DNA from: Streptomyces sp. B21-083
GTDB lineage: Bacteria; Actinomycetota; Actinomycetes; Streptomycetales; Streptomycetaceae
NCBI RefSeq assembly: GCF_036898825.1
Contig: NZ_JARUND010000002.1
Coordinates: forward strand, 4,030,001 to 4,094,000
Direction: 5' to 3'
DNA length: 64,000 nt
Shown: piece by piece, positions 57,689-64,000 of the stretch
Layout: every line of letters starts with the position of its first letter
Numbering within the stretch: the stretch's first letter is position 1
Notes under the pieces: model-generated
Seen by the model: the letters and a program-made list of their open reading frames with translations, nothing else
Database searches by the model: none
What the model was told of the DNA's origin: nothing
Position numbers and translations under genes: made by a program

Positions 57689-59338
57689 TCAGCGGACGAA
57701 GACGCCCGCCTGGTTCGCCAGGTCGAGGAAGTACTGCGGCGCCACACCCAGCACCACGGTGACCGCCACCCCCACCGCGATCGCCGTCATGGTCAACGGC
57801 GACGGCACAGCGACGGTGGGTCCGTCGGGCTGCGGCTCGCTGAAGAACATCAGCACGATCACCCGGATGTAGAAGAACGCGGCGATCGCCGACGAGATCA
57901 CACCGACCACGACCAGCGCTCCCGCGCCGCCCTCGGCCGCCGCCTTGAACACGGCGAACTTCCCGGCGAAACCGGAGGTCAGCGGAATGCCGGCGAAGGC
58001 CAGCAGGAACACCGCGAACACCGCGGCCACCAGCGGCGAACGGCGCCCGAGCCCCGCCCACTTGGACAGGTGGGTCGCCTCACCCCCGGCGTCCCGCACC
58101 AGGGTGACCACGGCGAACGCCCCGATCGTCACGAACGAGTACGCGCCCAGATAGAACAGGACGGACGAGACCCCGTCCGGTGTCATGGCGATGACACCGG
58201 CGAGGATGAACCCGGCGTGCGCGATGGACGAGTAGGCGAGCAGCCGCTTGATGTCGGTCTGGGTGATCGCGACGACCGCGCCGCCCAGCATGGTGACGAC
58301 CGCGACGCCCATCATGACCGGTCGCCAGTCCCAGCGCAGGCCCGGCAGCACGACGTAGAGCAGCCGCAGCAGCGCGCCGAACGCCGCCACCTTCGTCGCC
58401 GCCGCCATGAAGCCAGTCACCGGCGTGGGCGCGCCCTGGTAGACGTCCGGGGTCCACATGTGGAACGGCACGGCCCCGACCTTGAAGAGCAAACCCATGA
58501 CGATCATCGCGGCGCCGATGAGCAGCAGCACGTCGTTGCCCATGGTGTCGGCGAGCGCCGGGTCGACGTTCTTGATGGTGCCGTCGACGACCTGGGCGAT
58601 CGTCCCGTACGACACCGAGCCCGCGTAGCCGTACAGCAGTGCGATGCCGAACAGGGTGAACGCGGAGGCGAAGGCGCCGAGCAGGAAGTACTTGACCGCG
58701 GCCTCCTGCGACATGAGCCGCTTGCGGCGGGCCAGGGCGCAGAGCAGGTACAGCGGGAGCGAGAAGATCTCCAGGGCCACGAACAGGGTCAGCAGGTCGT
58801 TGGCCGAGGGGAAGATCAGCATGCCGCCGATCGCGAACAGCAGCAGCGGGAACACCTCGGTGGTGGTGAACCCCGCCTTCACCGCGGCCTTTTCGCTGTC
58901 GCTGCCCGGCACCGACGCGGCCTGCGCGGCGAAGGAGTCGACACGGTTGCCGTGCGCCTCGGGGTCGAGCCGCCGTTCGGCGAAGGTGAACAGCCCGACC
59001 AGTCCCGCGAGCAGGATCGTGCCCTGCAGGAACAGTGCGGGCCCGTCGACGGCGATCGCGCCCATGGCCGCGATGCCGGCCTTGGTGGTGCCGTATCCGC
59101 TGGTCGCGAGCCCCACGACCGCGGCGAACGCGGCGACGAGAGCGACGACGGACACGAACAGCTGTACGTAGTAGCGGGATTTGCGAGGCACGAACGCCTC
59201 GACCAGGATCCCGACGATCGCCGCGCCGATGACGATCAGGGTGGGCGACAATTGCCCGTATTCGATCTTCGGCGCATCGATCTTGGAGATCGGGTCGGCC
59301 GCCGTTGTCCACAGGCTGTGGACGGCTGATGCGCTCAC
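57689..59338 (-). CDS. nuoN: NADH-quinone oxidoreductase subunit N (main nuo operon)
   Basis: 549 residues, about 14 membrane helices, start MSASAVHSLWTTAADP at 59338 overlapping nuoM by 4 nt. Antiporter-type signatures: KYFLLGAFASAFTLFGIALL, VGAVPFHMWTPDVYQGAPTP with conserved Lys and Pro, and LAYSSIAHAGFILAG. This is the last gene of an operon that runs right out of the window. A long hydrophilic loop (YGTTKAG; ERRLDPEAHGNR onward) distinguishes it from the NuoN at 21726. Confidence 0.93.
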   Translation of the reverse strand: MSASAVHSLWTTAADPISKIDAPKIEYGQLSPTLIVIGAAIVGILVEAFVPRKSRYYVQLFVSVVALVAAFAAVVGLATSGYGTTKAGIAAMGAIAVDGPALFLQGTILLAGLVGLFTFAERRLDPEAHGNRVDSFAAQAASVPGSDSEKAAVKAGFTTTEVFPLLLFAIGGMLIFPSANDLLTLFVALEIFSLPLYLLCALARRKRLMSQEAAVKYFLLGAFASAFTLFGIALLYGYAGSVSYGTIAQVVDGTIKNVDPALADTMGNDVLLLIGAAMIVMGLLFKVGAVPFHMWTPDVYQGAPTPVTGFMAAATKVAAFGALLRLLYVVLPGLRWDWRPVMMGVAVVTMLGGAVVAITQTDIKRLLAYSSIAHAGFILAGVIAMTPDGVSSVLFYLGAYSFVTIGAFAVVTLVRDAGGEATHLSKWAGLGRRSPLVAAVFAVFLLAFAGIPLTSGFAGKFAVFKAAAEGGAGALVVVGVISSAIAAFFYIRVIVLMFFSEPQPDGPTVAVPSPLTMTAIAVGVAVTVVLGVAPQYFLDLANQAGVFVR

Positions 59339-60906
59339 TTGGCCGCCTCCACCTCGGGCTGGGGGTCCTTCTTATGGACGTCGGACATGGTCTGCTTGAC
59401 CGCCGGGTTGACGATGTCGGTCAGGGGCTTCGGATAGACGCCCAGGAAGATCAACAGCACGATCAGCGGCGTCACCACCACGAGCTCCCGCACCCTGAGG
59501 TCCGGCATCTCGGCGACCTCCGCCTTCACCGGGCCCGTCATCGTCCTCTGGTAGAGGACGAGGGTGTAGAGCGCGGCGAGGACGATGCCGAAGGTAGCGA
59601 TGATGCCGACCACCGGGTAGCGAGCGAACGTGCCCACCAGGACCAGGAACTCGCTCACGAAGGGCGCGAGACCCGGAAGCGACAGGGTCGCGAGGCCGCC
59701 GATGAGGAACGTGCCGGCGAGCACCGGGGCGACCTTCTGGACCCCTCCGTAGTCGGCGATGAGCCGCGAGCCGCGCCGCGAGATCAGGAAGCCGGCCACC
59801 AGCATCAGCGCGGCCGTCGAGATCCCGTGGTTGACCATGTACAGCGTCGCGCCCGACTGGCCCTGGCTGGTCATCGCGAAGATGCCCAGGATGATGAACC
59901 CGAAGTGCGAGATCGACGCGTACGCGACCAGCCGCTTGATGTCCCGCTGCCCGACCGCGAGCAGCGCCCCGTAGATGATGCTGATCAGCGCCAGTACGAG
60001 GATGACGGGCGTCGCCCACTTCGACGCCTCCGGGAACAGCTGGAGGCAGAAGCGGAGCATCGCGAAGGTGCCCACCTTGTCGACGACCGCCGTGATCAGC
60101 ACGGCGACCGGCGTGGTGGCCTCCCCCATGGCGTTGGGCAGCCAGGTGTGCAGCGGCCACAGGGGCGCCTTCACCGCGAAGGCGAAGAAGAAGCCCAGGA
60201 ACAGCCAGCGTTCGGTGTTCGTCGCCATGTGCAGCGAACCGTTGGCCCGCGCGGCGGCGATCTCCGTGAGCGAGAAGTTCCCGGCCACCACGTAGAGACC
60301 GATCACGGCCGCCAGCATGATAAGGCCGCCGACCAGGTTGTAGAGGAGGAACTTCACCGCCGCGTACGAGCGTTGCGTGGACGCCGTTTCCTCGCCGTGC
60401 TCGTGGGCACGGTCGCCGAAGCCGCCGATGAGGAAGTACATCGGGATGAGCATGGCTTCGAAGAAGATGTAGAAGAGGAAGACGTCGGTGGCCTCGAAGG
60501 AGATGATCACCATGGCCTCGACGGCCAGGATCAGGGCGAAGAAGCCCTGGGTGGGCCGCCACCGCGTGTTCCCGGTCTCCAGGGGGTCGGCGTCGTGCCA
60601 GCCGGCCAGGATCACGAACGGGATCAGCAGTGCGGTCAGCGCGATGAGCGCCACGGCGATGCCGTCCACGCCCAGCTCGTACCGCACCCCGAAGTCCTTG
60701 ATCCAGGCGCGGGATTCGGTGAGCTGGTAGCGGTCGCCGCCCGGGTCGAAGCGCACCAGGACGATCGCGGCGAGCGCCAGGGTGGCGAGCGAGACGAGCA
60801 GCGCGAGCCACTTGGCGGCGGTGCGCCGCGCGGCCGGCACGGCCGCGGTGGCGATCGCTCCGAGGGCCGGGAGCGCCGCCGTCGCTGTCAGGAGGGGAAA
60901 GGACAT
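59335..60906 (-). CDS. nuoM: NADH-quinone oxidoreductase subunit M (main nuo operon)
   Basis: 523 residues, start MSFPLLTATAALPALG at 60906. Proton-channel signatures FFEAMLIPMYFLIGGFG (channel Glu), VKAPLWPLHTWLPNAMGEAT, and AYASISHFGFIILGIF are intact. Its gene overlaps nuoN and lies 5 nt after nuoL. Ends in a charged tail (KKDPQPEVEAAK). Confidence 0.93.
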   Translation of the reverse strand: MSFPLLTATAALPALGAIATAAVPAARRTAAKWLALLVSLATLALAAIVLVRFDPGGDRYQLTESRAWIKDFGVRYELGVDGIAVALIALTALLIPFVILAGWHDADPLETGNTRWRPTQGFFALILAVEAMVIISFEATDVFLFYIFFEAMLIPMYFLIGGFGDRAHEHGEETASTQRSYAAVKFLLYNLVGGLIMLAAVIGLYVVAGNFSLTEIAAARANGSLHMATNTERWLFLGFFFAFAVKAPLWPLHTWLPNAMGEATTPVAVLITAVVDKVGTFAMLRFCLQLFPEASKWATPVILVLALISIIYGALLAVGQRDIKRLVAYASISHFGFIILGIFAMTSQGQSGATLYMVNHGISTAALMLVAGFLISRRGSRLIADYGGVQKVAPVLAGTFLIGGLATLSLPGLAPFVSEFLVLVGTFARYPVVGIIATFGIVLAALYTLVLYQRTMTGPVKAEVAEMPDLRVRELVVVTPLIVLLIFLGVYPKPLTDIVNPAVKQTMSDVHKKDPQPEVEAAK

Positions 60907-60911
60907 CGGTA

Positions 60912-62858
60912 TCAGACCGCCCTCATCAGCAGGGTCGCGGCGATGAGGATCGCCGCACCGCCGAACATCGAGACCGCGTACGAGCGCGCGTAGCCGTTCT
61001 GCAGCTTGCGGAGCCGTCCGGAGAGGCCGCCCATGGAGGCCGCCGTACCGTTGACGACCCCGTCGACCAGGGTGTGGTCGACGTACACCAGGGAGCGCGT
61101 GAGGTGCTCTCCGCCGCGCACGAGGACGACATGGTTGAAGTCGTCCTGGAGGAGATCGCGCCGGGCGGCCCGGGTGAGCAGCGACCCGCGCGGGGCGACC
61201 ACCGGGACCGGCCGGCGCCCGTACTGAAGGTACGCGGCGCCGACGCCGATGACGAGCACGACCATGGTGGACAGCGTGACCGTGAGGGCGCTGACCGGCG
61301 GGTTGCCGTGCGCGTAGTCGGTGACGGGCTCCAGCCAGTGCAGGAAGCGGTCGCCGATGCTGAAGATCCCGCCCGCGAAGACCGACCCGAAAGCGAGCAC
61401 GATCATGGGGATCGTCATCGACTTGGGCGACTCGTGCGGGTGCGGTTCCGCGTGCTCGCCGTGGTGCTCGGCCGCGGGCTCCACGCTCGGTTCGGCCGGA
61501 GACGCGGTCGGTCGGTTCCGCCAGCGTTCCTCGCCGAAGAACGTCAGCAGCATCACGCGCGTCATGTAGTACGCGGTGATGGCCGCGCCGAGCAGAGCGA
61601 CTCCCCCGAGGATCCAGCCCTCGGTGCCGCCCTTGGCGAACGCCGCCTCGATGATCTTGTCCTTGGAGAAGAAGCCGGACAGACCCGGGAAGCCGATGAT
61701 GGCGAGGTAGCCGAGACCGAAGGTCACGAAGGTGATGGGCATGTGCTTGCGGAGGCCGCCGTACTTGCGCATGTCGACCTCGTCGTTCATGCCGTGCATG
61801 ACCGAGCCGGCGCCGAGGAACAGTCCGGCCTTGAAGAAGCCGTGGGTCACCAGGTGCATGATCGCGAAGACGTAGCCGATGGGCCCGAGACCGGACGCGA
61901 GGATCATGTAGCCGATCTGCGACATGGTCGAGCCGGCCAGCGCCTTCTTGATGTCGTCCTTCGCGCAACCGACGATCGCACCGAAGAGGAGCGTGACGGC
62001 GCCGACCACGGTGACCACCAACTGGGCGTCGGGCGCCGCGTTGAAGATCTCCCCGGAGCGGACGATCAGGTACACACCGGCGGTCACCATCGTCGCCGCG
62101 TGGATGAGGGCCGAGACCGGGGTCGGGCCCTCCATCGCGTCCCCGAGCCAGGACTGCAGCGGCACCTGGGCGGACTTGCCGCAGGCCGCGAGCAGCAGCA
62201 TCAGGGCGATGGCGGTGAGCTTGCCCTCACCCGTCTCACCGGTGGCTTCGAGGACCGGCCCGAAGGCGAAGGTCCCGAAGGTGGTGAACATCAGCATGAT
62301 GGCGATCGACAGGCCCATGTCGCCGACGCGGTTGACCAGGAAGGCCTTTTTCGCGGCGGTCGCGGCACTGGGCTTGTGCTGCCAGAAGCCGATCAGGAGG
62401 TACGAGGCGAGGCCGACGCCCTCCCAGCCGACGTACAGCAGGAGGTAGTTGTCGGCGAGGACGAGCAGCAGCATCGCCGCGAGGAACAGGTTCAGATAGC
62501 CGAAGAAGCGGCGGCGCCGCTCGTCGTGCTCCATGTACCCGATCGAGTACACGTGGATCAGCGAGCCGACGCCGGTGATCAGCAGGACGAACGTCATCGA
62601 CAGCTGGTCGAGCTGGAAGGCGACGTCGGCCTGGAAGCCCTCGACGGGGACCCAGCTGAACAGGTGCTGCATCAGGGCGCGGTGCTCGGCGTCCTTGCCC
62701 AGCATGTCGGCGAAGAGGATCACGCCGATCACGAAGGAGCAGGCGGCGAGGGCCGTGCCGATCCAGTGGCCGACGGCGTCCAGCCGCCGGCCGCCGCACA
62801 GTAGTACGGCCGCTCCGAGCAGAGGCGCCGCCACCAGCAGCGCAATCAGATTCTCCAC
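60912..62858 (-). CDS. nuoL: NADH-quinone oxidoreductase subunit L (main nuo operon)
   Basis: 648 residues, ATG 62858. Antiporter core [56 protein letters not shown], then the C-terminal amphipathic extension and final helix. A His/Glu-rich loop ([17 protein letters not shown], about residues 475-491) is absent from the other NuoL in the window and could bind metal. Distal proton pump of the membrane arm. Confidence 0.93.
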   Translation of the reverse strand: MENLIALLVAAPLLGAAVLLCGGRRLDAVGHWIGTALAACSFVIGVILFADMLGKDAEHRALMQHLFSWVPVEGFQADVAFQLDQLSMTFVLLITGVGSLIHVYSIGYMEHDERRRRFFGYLNLFLAAMLLLVLADNYLLLYVGWEGVGLASYLLIGFWQHKPSAATAAKKAFLVNRVGDMGLSIAIMLMFTTFGTFAFGPVLEATGETGEGKLTAIALMLLLAACGKSAQVPLQSWLGDAMEGPTPVSALIHAATMVTAGVYLIVRSGEIFNAAPDAQLVVTVVGAVTLLFGAIVGCAKDDIKKALAGSTMSQIGYMILASGLGPIGYVFAIMHLVTHGFFKAGLFLGAGSVMHGMNDEVDMRKYGGLRKHMPITFVTFGLGYLAIIGFPGLSGFFSKDKIIEAAFAKGGTEGWILGGVALLGAAITAYYMTRVMLLTFFGEERWRNRPTASPAEPSVEPAAEHHGEHAEPHPHESPKSMTIPMIVLAFGSVFAGGIFSIGDRFLHWLEPVTDYAHGNPPVSALTVTLSTMVVLVIGVGAAYLQYGRRPVPVVAPRGSLLTRAARRDLLQDDFNHVVLVRGGEHLTRSLVYVDHTLVDGVVNGTAASMGGLSGRLRKLQNGYARSYAVSMFGGAAILIAATLLMRAV

Positions 62859-62872
62859 GATTCAGCGACCCC

Positions 62873-63172
62873 TTACAGCTTCATCAGGCTGGCGTCGTCG
62901 ACCGAGGCCGAGTGGCGGGAACGGAACAGCGACACGATGATCGCGAGCCCGACGACGACCTCCGCGGCGGCGACGACCATCGTGAAGAAGGCGATGACCT
63001 GGCCGTCGAGATTGCCGTGCATCCGGGAGAAGGTGACGAACGCGAGGTTGCAGGCGTTGAGCATCAGCTCGACGCACATGAAGACGACGATCGCGTTGCG
63101 CCTGATCAGGACGCCGGTGGCGCCGATCGTGAACAACAGGGCGGCGAGATAGAGGTAGTTGACCGGGTTCAC
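62873..63172 (-). CDS. nuoK: NADH-quinone oxidoreductase subunit K (main nuo operon)
   Basis: 99 residues from GTG 63172, which overlaps the nuoJ stop (GTGA). Three helices with [17 protein letters not shown] and [20 protein letters not shown] carrying both key Glu residues. Typical family length, shorter than the NuoK at 26821, which has an extra charged tail. Confidence 0.93.
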   Translation of the reverse strand: MNPVNYLYLAALLFTIGATGVLIRRNAIVVFMCVELMLNACNLAFVTFSRMHGNLDGQVIAFFTMVVAAAEVVVGLAIIVSLFRSRHSASVDDASLMKL

Positions 63173-64000
63173 TTGGACGCCTCCCCACTGTTCGAGCGAC
63201 CGTTCGAGCCGATGTTGGTGCGCTCCAGACGGTCCTCGGCGCGCTGTTCCAGGGCCTTGAGGTCGTTGATGGCCTCGGCGGACACATCGCGGATCTGGCC
63301 GCGCTGACGCAGCGTCTGCATGACCGACAGCTCGGCCGGGGTGCCGTCGGGCAGCAGGCCCGCGACATCCACCGCGTTGTGCCGGGCATACACACCGGGG
63401 GCGGGCAGCGGCGGCAGGTGCTTGCCGTCCCGCACCCGCTGTTCGGCCATCTCGCGCTGGGTCTTGGCGCGCTCGGTGCGCTCGCGGTGCGTGAGCACCA
63501 TGGCGCCGACGGCGGCCGTGATCAGCAGGGCGCCGGTGATCTCGAAGGCGAACACGTACTTCGTGAAGATGAGGGCGGCCAGGCCCTCCACGTTGCCGTT
63601 CGCGTTGGCCTGACCGAGACCGGTGAACTCCTTCAGGGAGGCGTTTCCGACGCCCGCGACCAGCAGGATGCCGAAGCCGAGCCCGCACACCAGGGCCAGC
63701 CAGCGCTGACCCTTGATGGTCTCCTTGAGGGAGTCCGCGGCGGTGACACCGACGAGCATGACCACGAAGAGGAACAGCATCATGATCGCGCCGGTGTAGA
63801 CGACGATCTGGACGACGCCCAGGAAGTAGGCGCCGTTGGCCAGGTAGAACACCGCCAGGATGATCATGGTTCCGGCGAGACAGAGCGCGCTGTGCACAGC
63901 CCTCTTCATGAAGACGGTGCACAGGGCTCCGGCCACCGCGACGGTGCCGAGCACCCAGAACTGGAACGCCTCACCCGTGGAGGTGGAGTAGGCGGCGAGC
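63169..64000 (-). CDS. nuoJ: NADH-quinone oxidoreductase subunit J, 5' end outside window
   Basis: The frame is open to the window's right edge ([18 protein letters not shown] precedes the first internal GTG at 63954), so the true start lies beyond 64000. Five membrane helices, including [20 protein letters not shown], then a long charged cytoplasmic tail of about 110 residues from [15 protein letters not shown]. This shows that the operon continues upstream toward nuoI-A outside the window. Confidence 0.9.
   Translation of the reverse strand, partial: LAAYSTSTGEAFQFWVLGTVAVAGALCTVFMKRAVHSALCLAGTMIILAVFYLANGAYFLGVVQIVVYTGAIMMLFLFVVMLVGVTAADSLKETIKGQRWLALVCGLGFGILLVAGVGNASLKEFTGLGQANANGNVEGLAALIFTKYVFAFEITGALLITAAVGAMVLTHRERTERAKTQREMAEQRVRDGKHLPPLPAPGVYARHNAVDVAGLLPDGTPAELSVMQTLRQRGQIRDVSAEAINDLKALEQRAEDRLERTNIGSNGRSNSGEASK

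Noticed and set aside
59335..61968. 877-codon minus-strand frame reading through nuoM into the nuoL region
   Set aside because: Only the part from 60906 is NuoM; the upstream part is out of frame with NuoL and Arg/Pro-rich.

Overview
The window is high-G+C actinobacterial chromosome, almost certainly Streptomyces: strong third-position GC bias, many GTG starts, ATGA/GTGA start-stop overlaps, and a gene order I recall as resembling the S. coelicolor region between tRNA-Tyr/YajQ and the nuo operon (synteny is from memory, not checked). No window base can be assigned to a named species with confidence.

Layout. (1) 1-2390: chromosomal left flank with a 5'-truncated amidohydrolase-like gene, an NAD(P)-binding protein and a small CxxC protein. 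(2) 2396-17024: an integrated actinomycete integrative and conjugative element (AICE, SLP1/pSAM2 type) in tRNA-Tyr, bounded by perfect 52-bp direct repeats. Its rightward backbone is: small Spd/transfer-type genes, TraB (FtsK/SpoIIIE) translocase, a repeat-rich clt candidate, prim-pol plus DUF3631 helicase-type replication genes, an iteron-like array, Xis and tyrosine integrase. A leftward, lower-GC block carries a GntR repressor, an XRE-Nudix-like fusion regulator, a cupin protein and (opposite strand) a small membrane protein. (3) 16975-21562: intact tRNA-Tyr, yajQ, GlsB-type membrane protein, amino-acid permease, SMI1/KNR4 protein, YccF and HtpX.

(4) 21726-31764 (minus): a ten-gene complex-I-like operon nuoA-B-C-H-I-J-K-L-M-N lacking nuoD, E, F and G, with an unusual low-complexity tail on NuoC. 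(5) 31994-38829 (plus): two tandem paralogous sensor kinases, one NarL/LuxR response regulator, then korAB (2-oxoacid:ferredoxin oxidoreductase). The proximity suggests, but does not prove, that reduced ferredoxin rather than NADH feeds the partial complex. (6) 38853-43120: divergent hxlR/NmrA-type pair with an operator-like palindrome, RarD, VOC protein, secreted M28 aminopeptidase. (7) 43239-47807 (minus): LolA-like protein with an ABC-2 transporter, then a polyprenyl diphosphate synthase that could make the menaquinone side chain.

(8) 47808-49120: a secreted transglycosylase-like protein preceded by a ydaO-type (c-di-AMP) riboswitch and a Crp-like palindrome. (9) 49226-57668: HAD phosphatase, FAD oxidoreductase and ATP-grasp pair, fumarylacetoacetase, RecQ, secreted protein. 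(10) 57689-64000 (minus): the distal end of a second nuo operon (N, M, L, K and partial J), continuing past the window edge. Two separate complex-I loci therefore lie within about 26 kb of each other, with korAB, a prenyl synthase and regulators in between.
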